Shown piece after piece: positions 1 through 8,371 of a stretch of 64,000 nucleotides of DNA. Numbering within the stretch: position 1 is the first letter of the stretch; each line of letters begins with the position of its first letter. Both the position numbers and the translations under genes were made by a program. The stretch is taken from assembly GCF_003057885.1 (NCBI RefSeq), contig NZ_QAGK01000002.1, positions 186,001 through 250,000 of the forward strand, in the 5' to 3' direction. The notes under the pieces were generated by a model that made no database searches, was not told the DNA's origin, and saw nothing but the letters and a program-made list of their open reading frames with translations. The DNA comes from Oceaniglobus ichthyenteri (GTDB taxonomy: Bacteria > Pseudomonadota > Alphaproteobacteria > Rhodobacterales > Rhodobacteraceae).

Positions 1-11
1 GGTTTAACCTG

Positions 12-407
12 ATGGATTTACCCGATTATTATTTCCGTGTGCGCGATAATGGCGCGTTCGTGTTTCGGGTGGAAAACGATGGCCGACAGCGACGCCTGGA
101 GTTGGATCAGATCGCGGTCGTCAATCTGAACAAGGGCGAAATCAAACCCCACGGTGATCGCGCCCTCACCGCACAAGACAGTGCCGCCATAGCCAAATGG
201 ATGGCCGAGCGCCGCGCGCTTTTGGCGCAGCGCGATCTTGATGATATTCACCGCGCCGTTGATTTTCTGAACACCACAACCCACTGGATTCAAAGCCGCG
301 CGACCGATGAACAGGTGGATCAGGTGACCGACCGCCTGTTGTTGGCGATGCATGATTTACGCACGGTACTGGTGCGCAAACGGGCCGAACGCGGGCTGCC
401 CGGTTAA
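12..407 (+). CDS. Conserved-looking protein of unknown function, 131 aa
   Basis: I do not recognise this protein. It has 131 residues with no signal peptide or membrane segment, so it is probably cytoplasmic. The first 50 residues look strand-rich. Residues 55-125 look helical and highly charged, with alternating Arg/Asp/Glu and hydrophobic positions, as in a helical hairpin or a dimerising helix pair. Only 11 bases lie upstream in this window, so a start further upstream cannot be excluded; the ATG is the first in the open frame. Codon use matches the neighbours. The next 87 bases hold no gene. Confidence 0.7.
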   Translation: MDLPDYYFRVRDNGAFVFRVENDGRQRRLELDQIAVVNLNKGEIKPHGDRALTAQDSAAIAKWMAERRALLAQRDLDDIHRAVDFLNTTTHWIQSRATDEQVDQVTDRLLLAMHDLRTVLVRKRAERGLPG

Positions 408-494
408 GAGCGCCGCGCGTGCAATTTCCCAAATATTCATGGTTCCGTAACAAAACACAGGCAGATTAACCGTAAACCCGCAAAGGAGACGGTT

Positions 495-608
495 ATGAAT
501 CTACCACTCGGCCTTGATGGAATTCTTGTCGCCTGTTTGTCACTTTTTCTGATCGGCGAATTGCGCAGGGCGCTGTGGCACGCCGTTATTGCGGAACGGC
601 GAAGGTAA
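495..608 (+). CDS. Possible 37-residue single-span membrane protein
   Basis: This short frame runs from ATG to TAA and has a near-ideal ribosome binding site, AAAGGAG at 482-488, six bases before the start. The product would carry one hydrophobic stretch (about residues 9-21, GILVACLSLFLIG) followed by a basic C-terminus ending in RRR, which is typical of a small inner-membrane protein with its C-terminus inside. Its last 23 bases overlap the end of the convergent DUF4198 gene. The strong binding site and the hydrophobic/basic pattern are what is seen. That the frame is translated is inference, and no family is recognised. Confidence 0.45.
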   Translation: MNLPLGLDGILVACLSLFLIGELRRALWHAVIAERRR

Positions 609-1398
609 GGTTGGCCCACAGGCTTTCCCAAATCGCACCGTTTTCTTTGGCCACAGGATCAATCGCCAGACGCAGCACAACCGCATCGACCATATAAGTA
701 ACACCGGGCACCACTGGCAGTATCGCGATGCCCTGCTCATCCGTTTTGTGGACTGTTATTTCGACCGTATCGTCGGGTGATTTGGCAAACAGCTCTATCT
801 GTGTGAAACCGTGAACCGCGCCGTCGTAAAACACCTGCACAGGCAGACCCGCAGACATATCATCGGTATACGGGTTCGCCAGCGCGACAATTTCTGTCAA
901 CAGGCCATAATTCTGATCGGCCCCCGCCCCGTTGCCCACCGCAATCAAACTTTTGGTATAGCGTGAATATACTTCGCCAAAATCCGCGTTCGGGTATCCA
1001 GCCTCGGCATGGGCGGCAAGAACCCACTCGGCATCTTTATGGCGCACAAAACTGGCGAACTTTTCCAGCGTTTTATAGGTAAGGTCGTAATTCCGTGTCA
1101 CATGCAGAACCACGTTCAACCCTTCGGCCAGAGGCGCCTGTTGCAACGCCGGGCGGTCGCCAAGCCGCCCCTCGACAGGCACACGGGTGTCACCCTGGGC
1201 GATTTCGAACAGGCGAAAATTGGCCGGTAAATAGGAATACGACGATCCCTTGAATGCCTCGCCCACCCGGATATCGGCCGTGATCGGCTGACCAACATCA
1301 AGAGTAAAATCAACGGGATCAATCCAAGACTCGTGGCCGTGGGCCACTGTCGTGCTAAATGCAACTGCGACAAAGCATAATTTAAGGGAATTGAACAT
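586..1398 (-). CDS. DUF4198-type periplasmic protein
   Basis: A 270-residue exported protein starting MFNSLKLCFVAVAFSTTVAHG, a signal peptide, followed directly by HESWIDP. The mature N-terminus HExW, the segment ADIRVGEAFKG and the later KFASFVRHK and RYTKSLIAVG segments fit the DUF4198 family, whose members are often found beside nickel or cobalt uptake genes. I chose the start at 1398 because it gives a clean signal peptide and is preceded on this strand by GGAG at 8 bases; the open frame runs 74 codons further upstream into the opposite gene. It is divergent from a HupE/UreJ-type protein and their start codons overlap. A role in metal handling is inferred from family and neighbour only. 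Confidence 0.8.
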   Translation of the reverse strand: MFNSLKLCFVAVAFSTTVAHGHESWIDPVDFTLDVGQPITADIRVGEAFKGSSYSYLPANFRLFEIAQGDTRVPVEGRLGDRPALQQAPLAEGLNVVLHVTRNYDLTYKTLEKFASFVRHKDAEWVLAAHAEAGYPNADFGEVYSRYTKSLIAVGNGAGADQNYGLLTEIVALANPYTDDMSAGLPVQVFYDGAVHGFTQIELFAKSPDDTVEITVHKTDEQGIAILPVVPGVTYMVDAVVLRLAIDPVAKENGAIWESLWANLTFAVPQ

Positions 1399-2554
1399 GA
1401 AGATTGCTCCGTTGGCTGCCCCCATTAGGGGGGGCCTGTGGCACCTGGTGTCAAGCATCGTGTTACTCACGTTTCTGTGCGCCGCCCCCCTGCGCGCGCA
1501 CGAGGTACAGCCAGCCGTGTCAGATGTTACAATCATTAGTGATACGTTGAGCTGGGACATCACGCTCAACCTCGAACCGCTGATTGCGGGGGCTGATCTG
1601 GACGGGCTGGAAGATACCAATGCGTCCGATCAGGCCGCCGAAATCGACCGTCTGCGCGCCCTGCCGCCGCAAGAATTGGAACAGGCGTTTCGCAATTACT
1701 GGCCTGAATTCACCCGCAATCTGACATTGAAAAGCGGCGATGCGGACCTGACTGCGCAACTTGAGGGCGTTGAAATTCCCGATGTCGGCGATGTTGACCT
1801 GGGGCGTCAATCCGTTGTGCGGATGTCGGCATCTTTGCCGGCCGGTGATGCGCCGATTATTTTGGGCTGGGTTGCCTCCTATGGTGGTCTGGTGATCCGA
1901 CAGATGGACGGCGGAACCGAAGCCTATTCCGGCTACCTCACTTCAGGCGCGATGAGCGATCCGATCCCCCGGGTTGGCGTGGCAGAACAATCGCGCATGG
2001 ATGTGTTTCTGGAATATATCGTGATCGGTTTTGAACACATCATTCCCAAAGGTCTGGATCATATCCTGTTCGTGCTGGGGTTGTTTTTTCTGTCGTCGGC
2101 ATTGGCGCCCCTGCTGTGGCAAGTGTCGGCGTTTACCCTTGCTCACACGATTACTCTTGCTTTGGCGATCCTGGGATATGTCAGCGTACCTGCCACCATT
2201 GTCGAGCCGTTGATCGCGGCCTCTATTGTGTATGTCGGGGTTGAAAACGTGCTGTCCAAGGGGCTGTCACCGTGGCGCCCTGCGGTGGTTTTCGTGTTTG
2301 GCCTGCTGCATGGATTGGGATTTGCCAGTGTGCTGGGCGATATCGGGTTGAACCCTGCGCAATTCGTCACCGGCCTGATCGGGTTCAACATCGGCGTTGA
2401 ACTGGGCCAGCTGGCCGTGATTGCGATTGCATTTCTTTTGGTTGGCCTGTGGTTTGGCAAAAAGCCGTGGTATCGCGCCTATATCGCCAATCCCGCATCC
2501 ATTGCCATCGCCCTGATCGGCGCGTTCTGGGTGGTGGAACGCACGCTTCTGTGA
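1397..2554 (+). CDS. HupE/UreJ-family membrane protein
   Basis: A 385-residue protein with a signal peptide (residues 1 to about 35, ending AAPLRAHE), a periplasmic domain of about 165 residues and a C-terminal membrane domain with about six hydrophobic spans. The membrane domain opens with GFEHIIPKGLDHILFVLGLF, matching the HupE/UreJ signature with its conserved histidines and aspartate. Members are putative nickel/cobalt permeases or accessory proteins, but the function of the long two-domain type is not settled. An alternative start 15 codons upstream would spoil the signal peptide. AAGGGA at 1384-1389 is a reasonable binding site for the start at 1397. The ATG shares two bases with the start of the opposite DUF4198 gene. 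Confidence 0.85.
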   Translation: MKIAPLAAPIRGGLWHLVSSIVLLTFLCAAPLRAHEVQPAVSDVTIISDTLSWDITLNLEPLIAGADLDGLEDTNASDQAAEIDRLRALPPQELEQAFRNYWPEFTRNLTLKSGDADLTAQLEGVEIPDVGDVDLGRQSVVRMSASLPAGDAPIILGWVASYGGLVIRQMDGGTEAYSGYLTSGAMSDPIPRVGVAEQSRMDVFLEYIVIGFEHIIPKGLDHILFVLGLFFLSSALAPLLWQVSAFTLAHTITLALAILGYVSVPATIVEPLIAASIVYVGVENVLSKGLSPWRPAVVFVFGLLHGLGFASVLGDIGLNPAQFVTGLIGFNIGVELGQLAVIAIAFLLVGLWFGKKPWYRAYIANPASIAIALIGAFWVVERTLL

Positions 2555-2573
2555 ATGTTGGATATTGAATGAA

Positions 2574-2606
2574 AATCGCGGGCTTTGCGCCCCAAAGCCC
2601 GCGATT
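2574..2606. terminator. Bidirectional terminator-type hairpin
   Basis: A perfect 14-bp inverted repeat (AATCGCGGGCTTTG and its complement) with a five-base loop lies between the convergent ends of the HupE/UreJ gene and the polysaccharide export gene. A-rich and T-rich flanks make it usable from both sides. Confidence 0.85.
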
Positions 2607-2630
2607 ATGTCAGATTTTGTAAATTCTAAA

Positions 2631-3755
2631 TCAGTCGTTGCTGTTTGATACCGCGCCGACAAGGCCAAAGCCGGTTCCAATCAGCCCGGCAATTGTCTGA
2701 AAACGGGTGACCGCGCTTTCCGTCGCCAAAACCACATCGCCTGATTGTATCTCAAGGTTTTTGGCGCTGAACAGACCATCGGCAGATGTCATATCGATGG
2801 CAAACACCACCCGCTGGTTGCGGGGGCCCCGGGCGCCCGCAGAAAGGGCCGAGCGTGGGTATTCACGCAGAACCAGAATGCCTTTTGGATCAGCGCGGGT
2901 GTCGGCGATGCCGCCAATCATCGAAATCGCCTCAAGTGCTGTGATGTCTTCTTTATCAAACGGCACGACCGCTTCTTTCCCCGCAGCCCCGAGCGACAGG
3001 AAGAACCGTTCGTCATCTTCGACGATCACCTTGTCGCCCCCGACCAGGATCGCATCCAATCTGGGGTTGGCATACAGGCTGTCGATCGACGTGGCATAGG
3101 TTTTACCGCCACGCTGCACCTTGACCCGCGGATTGCGCATTGTCGGCGGAACGCCGCCACCCTGACTGATCAACGCCAGAACCGACAGGTTGCGATCCTC
3201 CATCGGATAACTGCCGGGGCTGGCCACGCCGCTTACCAGATCAACGGTGTTTTGCCGCCCCGCGGTCAGGGTCAGCTGGGCCTGTGCCGAGGGTGAAATC
3301 ACCGACAGCCGTTCTTGCAATGCCCGGCGGGCCCTGTCCGGCCCCATTCCGGCAATCCGCACATCGCCCACATAGGGCACGAAAACCTGCCCCGAAGGCG
3401 AAACACGCATGTTGCCCAAATCGGCAACCCTCTCACCCACGGCCAAAAGCAGTGAGTTTTCCTGACTGTCCCAAATTCGGATCGTCACAGTATCACCGGC
3501 GGCAATGATCTGGCCGGTTGATCCGCTGTGCGCCGGAAACCAGCCATATGTTTGCTCGGTGTGCGTTCGCGGCCAGGTGGCGACCGTCGGCAAAAGCGCC
3601 CGGGTGACCGGATAAAACGCCACATCGCCGGCAACCGTGTTCGCCCCCTTGGTAATGTCCGAACGAAGGGCGGCACCCTGGGGCAACGTTGTACATCCGG
3701 CGATCAAGGCAAAAGCCGAAAGCGAGGCGGCCATGCAAGCGCGCGATAAGTTCAT
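2631..3755 (-). CDS. Polysaccharide export outer-membrane lipoprotein (Wza/KpsD-like)
   Basis: A 374-residue lipoprotein: signal peptide with lipobox LIAGC near residue 20, then a Poly_export domain (GDTVTIRIWDSQEN through VFVPYVGDVRIAGM) and SLBB-type repeats (about residues 170-300, VSGVASPGSYPME and following). Such proteins form the outer-membrane channel for capsule or exopolysaccharide. I start it at the second Met of the frame because CTGGAG lies five bases upstream and the lipoprotein signal begins there. It is divergent from the SDR and sugar-transferase genes at 3850-5327, so it belongs to the same locus. The C-terminus ends in a short hydrophobic stretch (TIAGLIGTGFGLVGAV), which may be the outer-membrane helix seen in Wza-type proteins. 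Confidence 0.9.
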   Translation of the reverse strand: MNLSRACMAASLSAFALIAGCTTLPQGAALRSDITKGANTVAGDVAFYPVTRALLPTVATWPRTHTEQTYGWFPAHSGSTGQIIAAGDTVTIRIWDSQENSLLLAVGERVADLGNMRVSPSGQVFVPYVGDVRIAGMGPDRARRALQERLSVISPSAQAQLTLTAGRQNTVDLVSGVASPGSYPMEDRNLSVLALISQGGGVPPTMRNPRVKVQRGGKTYATSIDSLYANPRLDAILVGGDKVIVEDDERFFLSLGAAGKEAVVPFDKEDITALEAISMIGGIADTRADPKGILVLREYPRSALSAGARGPRNQRVVFAIDMTSADGLFSAKNLEIQSGDVVLATESAVTRFQTIAGLIGTGFGLVGAVSNSND

Positions 3756-3849
3756 AGAATCTCCAGACACTCAGCTGTGGCGGTGGCTGCCCCACCTTGA
3801 TAGATAGTTCGCAAGATGCACGATATCAGTGCCAAAGTGTTAGCCCATA

Positions 3850-4719
3850 ATGCAAGTCATCAACAGCCGTCACACCAAAAAATGCACTGTTTTTCTTGCC
3901 GCGCGTTCGCGCGTTGCACGGCCTGTGGTGGATGAATGGCCCAAATACGCAGATATCGGCGGAAATTTGCTGACAGTCGGGCGGCAGGCCCATCCGACAA
4001 TTCACACGATTTGGGATATGGCCGACCCCGCGCCAGAGTGGCACTTTGATCAGCCGCCGGTGATTGTCTGTTTTGCCGGAATCACTCCGCGCAGTGGTCA
4101 GAATCTGGATGGTAACACGGATTTGGCCTTGGCCGCACAGAGGGCTGCGGATATTTGGGGGGCGCGCCATGTGTTTCACCTGTCGTCTGCTGCGGTTTAT
4201 GGCGATTGCGGCCCGGCCCCGATTTCAGAGCACCCCGATCCGACACCTCAGGGCGCCTATGGCACTGCGAAACTGGCGATGGAGCGGGCATTGATCGGCT
4301 CACACACCCCACACACGGTTTTGCGCCTTGGCAATGTCGCGGGGGCGGGCCAACCCTTTGATGCGGCGACAAACCCGACCCAGCCAAAGCTGGACCAATT
4401 TGCCGATGGCGCCGGCCCGTCGCGCAGCTATATCGGCCCGCTCAGTTTGGCGCGCGTGTTGGCGCATGTGTGTCAGGCCGCCCATGAAGGCGCGGTTTTG
4501 CCCCGGCTGTTAAACGTTGCCGCGCCGCGCCCCACGGCCATGGCTGATATTTTTTCGGCACTGGGGCGTGATTGGCAATGGATCAAGGCGCCAGACGCGG
4601 CCATTCAGATGGTGCATCTGGATACCACCCGCCTTGATGCGCTATGCCGGCTCGCGCCGGAAACCGGTTTGGCGCAAACCCTGATCAATGAAATAACGCA
4701 GGAGTGCGCGCGCCGATGA
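3850..4719 (+). CDS. NAD-dependent epimerase/dehydratase-family protein (extended SDR)
   Basis: A 289-residue extended-SDR protein. Seen: the strand-4 region VFHLSSAAVYGD (about 110-121), the active-site motif YGTAK (about 137-141), and LRLGNVAGAG, which fits the sugar-nucleotide epimerase pattern. Odd: the N-terminal region that should hold the GxxGxxG dinucleotide loop reads TVFLAARSRVARPVV, with Ala or Arg in place of the glycines, so cofactor binding may be altered or lost. No good ribosome binding site precedes the ATG, but this start is needed to include the first strand. It overlaps the next gene by four bases (ATGA). Presumed to modify a nucleotide or lipid-linked sugar for the exopolysaccharide. 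Confidence 0.75.
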   Translation: MQVINSRHTKKCTVFLAARSRVARPVVDEWPKYADIGGNLLTVGRQAHPTIHTIWDMADPAPEWHFDQPPVIVCFAGITPRSGQNLDGNTDLALAAQRAADIWGARHVFHLSSAAVYGDCGPAPISEHPDPTPQGAYGTAKLAMERALIGSHTPHTVLRLGNVAGAGQPFDAATNPTQPKLDQFADGAGPSRSYIGPLSLARVLAHVCQAAHEGAVLPRLLNVAAPRPTAMADIFSALGRDWQWIKAPDAAIQMVHLDTTRLDALCRLAPETGLAQTLINEITQECARR

Positions 4720-5327
4720 CCCCCCAGAAACGTGTGTTTGACCTGGTGTTGGTCATGCTGTTGTCCGTTGTATTGACTCCGGTTCTGTTGGGTCTGATGG
4801 CTGTGATGGTTTTCACCATGGGGCGTCCGGTTTTCTATAAATCCGAACGGATGCGCGGCGTTGATCAGCCTTTCACCTTGTGGAAATTACGCACCATGCG
4901 CCAAACCACAAATCGCGAAACCGGCGTTTCGGGGGGCGATAAATCAGACCGCATTCCACCATTTGGCCGGTTCCTGCGCAAAACCCGGCTGGATGAGCTG
5001 CCGCAATTGTGGAACATCCTCAGGGGCGACATCAGCTTTGTCGGGCCACGCCCGCCCTTGCGCGAATATGTTGAACGTTTTCCCGATCTTTACGCTCAGG
5101 TCCTGAAATCCCGCCCCGGTGTGACCGGGCTGGCATCGCTCAGGTATCACCGCACCGAAGAACGTCTGTTGGCGCGATGCAGGTCTGCGCAGGAAACCGA
5201 TGCCACCTATGCCCGGCGCTGCGTGCCGCGCAAGGCCGCGCTAGACCTGATATATCAGCGCAATCAGAATATCTGTTATGATGTGGTTCTGATCGTACAG
5301 ACGGTCACTCGACTGATCCCGAAATAA
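4716..5327 (+). CDS. Undecaprenyl-phosphate sugar phosphotransferase (initiating transferase)
   Basis: A 203-residue bacterial sugar transferase (PF02397 type). One N-terminal membrane segment (residues 8-32) is followed by KSERMRGVDQPFTLWKLRTM, then RKTRLDELPQLWNILRGD and FVGPRPPL, the three hallmark blocks of the family. This is the short, one-span form, lacking the multi-span N-terminal domain of WcaJ. It would move a sugar-1-phosphate onto undecaprenyl phosphate, the first step of repeat-unit assembly. Start chosen at the ATG overlapping the upstream stop (ATGA) with GGAG 11 bases before; a start four codons earlier is possible. Its 3' end overlaps the convergent YjbF-like gene by 23 bases. 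Confidence 0.9.
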   Translation: MTPQKRVFDLVLVMLLSVVLTPVLLGLMAVMVFTMGRPVFYKSERMRGVDQPFTLWKLRTMRQTTNRETGVSGGDKSDRIPPFGRFLRKTRLDELPQLWNILRGDISFVGPRPPLREYVERFPDLYAQVLKSRPGVTGLASLRYHRTEERLLARCRSAQETDATYARRCVPRKAALDLIYQRNQNICYDVVLIVQTVTRLIPK

Positions 5328-6075
5328 CCACCACGCCATCGCTGCCCTGAACCGATGTAACGGCCGCGGATGTTGCCGCGACCCGCGTGGTGGACGTGGT
5401 TGTGCGCGGGACAAATTCAATGATCAGCGGGCCGGTTTCGGGACCAACCCATTGGCTGGATTTAACAATCCCGCCGGAATTGTTGAACCAGTACCGGTTT
5501 TCAAATGTGTCTTTTTCGCCCGAACAGGTTTCAACCACCAAAGTGGTTGCCACCGACACCCCCACAAGGTTGATCGTGGGCGCGCCACCGGCCCGAAAAT
5601 CGCAGAAATACGCAAAACGGCGGATCACTTCGTCACCGCCAAGGTAATAATGTTCGCGCAACACGTCGGTTTCGCCAGGCTGCACCGTTGGCACCCGCGC
5701 CGATGAAAGATCGTTGCCAAACCCCTTGGTGGAAATCAGCAAGCCATTGAACAATGTGATTGTCTTGCCATCGGTGGACCGCCAGATCACCGGCGCACCT
5801 TTGTCATCCTGCTTTATCAGGCCTGCCGACACCCCTTGCCGCGCCCGGGTCACTTTAAGAACCGGTTGGCCATAGGCCCGCAACCGCGCGTCGCTCAAGC
5901 TCAGGTTTTGGGCCCCCAAGACCCCCCGATCCGATCCGACACCACGCACAGCGCCCAGTGTTTTTTGGCCGATATTGAACAAACCACCGCGTTCGGCATC
6001 TGTGCCACAGCCCGCCATCAGCGCCAGCGCGCAGCACGCCGCAAGCGCGCGCCGGGGTTTGAGAAACCTGATCAT
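5305..6075 (-). CDS. YjbF/GfcB-family exopolysaccharide lipoprotein
   Basis: A 256-residue lipoprotein: residues 1-22 form a signal peptide with lipobox LMAGC. The remainder resembles the YjbF/GfcB family (group 4 capsule and yjbEFGH exopolysaccharide operons), including VIWRSTDGKTITLFNGLL, where a quoted strand pair follows, and the later DVLREHYYLGGDEVIRRFAYFC segment. The start overlaps the stop of the upstream YjbH-like gene by four bases (ATGA), so the two are translationally coupled and in the order expected for a yjb-type pair. The C-terminal 30 residues are Thr/Ser/Val-rich. Presumed periplasmic-facing outer-membrane lipoprotein working with YjbH in secretion. No YjbG or YjbE gene is seen nearby. 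Confidence 0.8.
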   Translation of the reverse strand: MIRFLKPRRALAACCALALMAGCGTDAERGGLFNIGQKTLGAVRGVGSDRGVLGAQNLSLSDARLRAYGQPVLKVTRARQGVSAGLIKQDDKGAPVIWRSTDGKTITLFNGLLISTKGFGNDLSSARVPTVQPGETDVLREHYYLGGDEVIRRFAYFCDFRAGGAPTINLVGVSVATTLVVETCSGEKDTFENRYWFNNSGGIVKSSQWVGPETGPLIIEFVPRTTTSTTRVAATSAAVTSVQGSDGVVVISGSVE

Positions 6076-8240
6076 TGCCACACCCGACCCCACTGATTTT
6101 CTAACGTGGGCCGCTGATAATGGCGCACCTGGTCATACAAACGCCCACTTACATTCAGGCGCGCGCCGCCATCGCGGGTGATCGGGCGAACCGTCGTTCC
6201 CATTTTATATGTATTCGGCGTTCCCAAGAACCACGACACCGGAATCTCAAGGGTGATCCCCTTGTCAAACGACCCTTCGCCAAAATCTGCGGCTGAAACA
6301 TCAGTCAGCGTGGCAAAGGCACCAATTCTCCAGCCATTGGTGAACTCGCGATCAATCTTCAGGGTTGCCCCCAGATCGCCTGCCAGATACCGCCCCACAT
6401 CCAATTGCGCGTGAAACCCGTTATCCATTTGATAATAGGCCGAAACATGCCCGGTTACGACATCGTAATCCTGAAACCCGAATCTAAGATCGAAATCACG
6501 TTTCTTGGCATAATTCAGCTCTGCACCCAGAGCAAAACGGCTGCCTGCCGGACGCCAAAGAACTTCGCCAGACAGCCCGCCAAACATCCGCTCTAAATAG
6601 CCACCGGTCACCCGGGCATACAGATCTTCGCCGGGTTTGAAATAATATGCCGCTGTCAGGGTTTCCAATGCCGGATCGCCCTGTTTGTCGTACAACACGC
6701 CATCGGTGCGCACATGTGGCAGAACCGAATTTGACAACCGCCTGCTGTTTTCCAGATTGCCAACCGCCGCCTTGGTGATCGATCCGGATAAAATCAAACC
6801 TGGTGTCGGCTCATAGCTGGCCTTCAACCGCGCGCCCGCCTCAAACCGGAACGGATTGTCGGGGTCGAAATAGCTTTGGCGAATATAGGGGCCAAGGCTC
6901 CATTGGAATTTTGGAAAGTAATCGGCGTTGCGCGCCGCCTCGGCGGGAATAGCGGCCGGTGCGTTGGCAAACCCGGTCACGGCCAAAAGGCGCGCAGCCC
7001 CGTTTGGTGAATGCTCCAACGCCTCAACATCCGAGCGGCGCACAGTCACCGTTGATGCCCCCACACCGCTGGCCGACGGGATGACATGAAAGGTTTCCAC
7101 CGAGGCCGGCATGACCGCCGTCAACCCGCGCAATACCCGGCCAATCATCTGCGGCCCATAGTCAAATTGGTTTGTGCGCACGGTCACTTGCACGCTGTCA
7201 CCCGTGGCCGCCAATGTTTCGATGATGATGCCCTGGGGTTCCATCTGTCGGTGCAAGGCCGCCAAAAGCCGGTCATTGGCTGTACTGCCCAACGCCCATT
7301 CTTCGGCCCAGGCGCCGGGGCTTTGGCTGCGCGACGGGCGCAGAACCACCGGTTGCGGCGATACGCCGCCAGTGCCACGTGCAGGCGGCGCGTTGGGGTT
7401 TAACGATATGTTCAGGTTCACACCCAAAGTATCGCCGTACATGTAATACGCGCCCAGGTTCACCGCGCTGTTGATCTTGTAATCGACACCGAAATTCAGC
7501 GGCGATTTACGATCAAACATCGGCGTTGTCGGGACATTGCTTTTGTTGGTTTCCGTCTCATAATTGTCTGAGGAATATTCCGCCAACAGCGTGATTTTAT
7601 CGGTCGCCTTATAGGTGATGCTGGCAAAGGGCGCGACCGGGCCGCGAAACCACTGATCGGTATTGGCCTTGCCACCGGTGCCGACCACGACATTGGGCCG
7701 ATCGCCAAAGGGCGATCCAAGGTCATTATAGCTGGCCAATCGCCCCCAGCCCAAACCACCCGAAACGGTCAGCCGATCCCCGTATGTTTTGGTCGCAACC
7801 ACGTATTCGGCCGCTGACAATCCGGTGCCGATGAAATCCTGCAGCCCAATCTTCAGGGCCGGGAGATAACGGGATTCATCTAGGATACGCAGCGAGATAT
7901 CGAAACTGCGGTCGTAGTAATCGTTGAAGGTCTGAAAGTTCAGATCCGCGAATTTGGTATAGCGAAAGCTGCCCTCGACGCGCGGAAATATCTGAAATGT
8001 CAGAGTGCTGCGGGTGATACCGGCAAAATGCGACACGGTCGTGGACAATTGCCCATCGGGTTGCGACAGCGCGGTGGGCGTGTCAATCGCACCGGTCACA
8101 CCGTAAAAGTTCAACGTGGGGCGGTTTTCTACCGCCTCGCTCATGTCTTGCGAATGGGCGATGCTGGCCATGGCCAGCCACGACACGCCCACCCATGCCA
8201 GTGAAACTTTGCGTTGGGTCTTGTGGGGTGATCCGCGCAT
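6072..8240 (-). CDS. YjbH-family outer-membrane exopolysaccharide protein
   Basis: A 722-residue exported protein with a signal peptide ending near SIAHSQ. It shows the YjbH start block RPTLNFYGVTGAIDTPTA, followed by many alternating aromatic/polar strands typical of a beta-barrel (for example RVEGSFRYTKF, SFDISLRILDES), and a second barrel-like half ending NVSGRLYDQVRHYQR. YjbH proteins are thought to form an outer-membrane component for exopolysaccharide release, with YjbF. I take the start at 8240, giving a basic N-region before the hydrophobic core; the frame remains open 12 codons upstream from a GTG. Coupled to the YjbF-like gene by ATGA overlap. Confidence 0.85.
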   Translation of the reverse strand: MRGSPHKTQRKVSLAWVGVSWLAMASIAHSQDMSEAVENRPTLNFYGVTGAIDTPTALSQPDGQLSTTVSHFAGITRSTLTFQIFPRVEGSFRYTKFADLNFQTFNDYYDRSFDISLRILDESRYLPALKIGLQDFIGTGLSAAEYVVATKTYGDRLTVSGGLGWGRLASYNDLGSPFGDRPNVVVGTGGKANTDQWFRGPVAPFASITYKATDKITLLAEYSSDNYETETNKSNVPTTPMFDRKSPLNFGVDYKINSAVNLGAYYMYGDTLGVNLNISLNPNAPPARGTGGVSPQPVVLRPSRSQSPGAWAEEWALGSTANDRLLAALHRQMEPQGIIIETLAATGDSVQVTVRTNQFDYGPQMIGRVLRGLTAVMPASVETFHVIPSASGVGASTVTVRRSDVEALEHSPNGAARLLAVTGFANAPAAIPAEAARNADYFPKFQWSLGPYIRQSYFDPDNPFRFEAGARLKASYEPTPGLILSGSITKAAVGNLENSRRLSNSVLPHVRTDGVLYDKQGDPALETLTAAYYFKPGEDLYARVTGGYLERMFGGLSGEVLWRPAGSRFALGAELNYAKKRDFDLRFGFQDYDVVTGHVSAYYQMDNGFHAQLDVGRYLAGDLGATLKIDREFTNGWRIGAFATLTDVSAADFGEGSFDKGITLEIPVSWFLGTPNTYKMGTTVRPITRDGGARLNVSGRLYDQVRHYQRPTLENQWGRVWQ

Positions 8241-8371
8241 GTTCTGCCCTGCTTGCCTGTTGGTGGCTGAGCCCACCCTTGGATCACGTTATCTGCATCC
8301 AAGGCGCGCCTGTAAATAGCGGCGGCCCATCTATAAGGAAATGTGACCGATTTCCAACGAAGGCATAGCGA

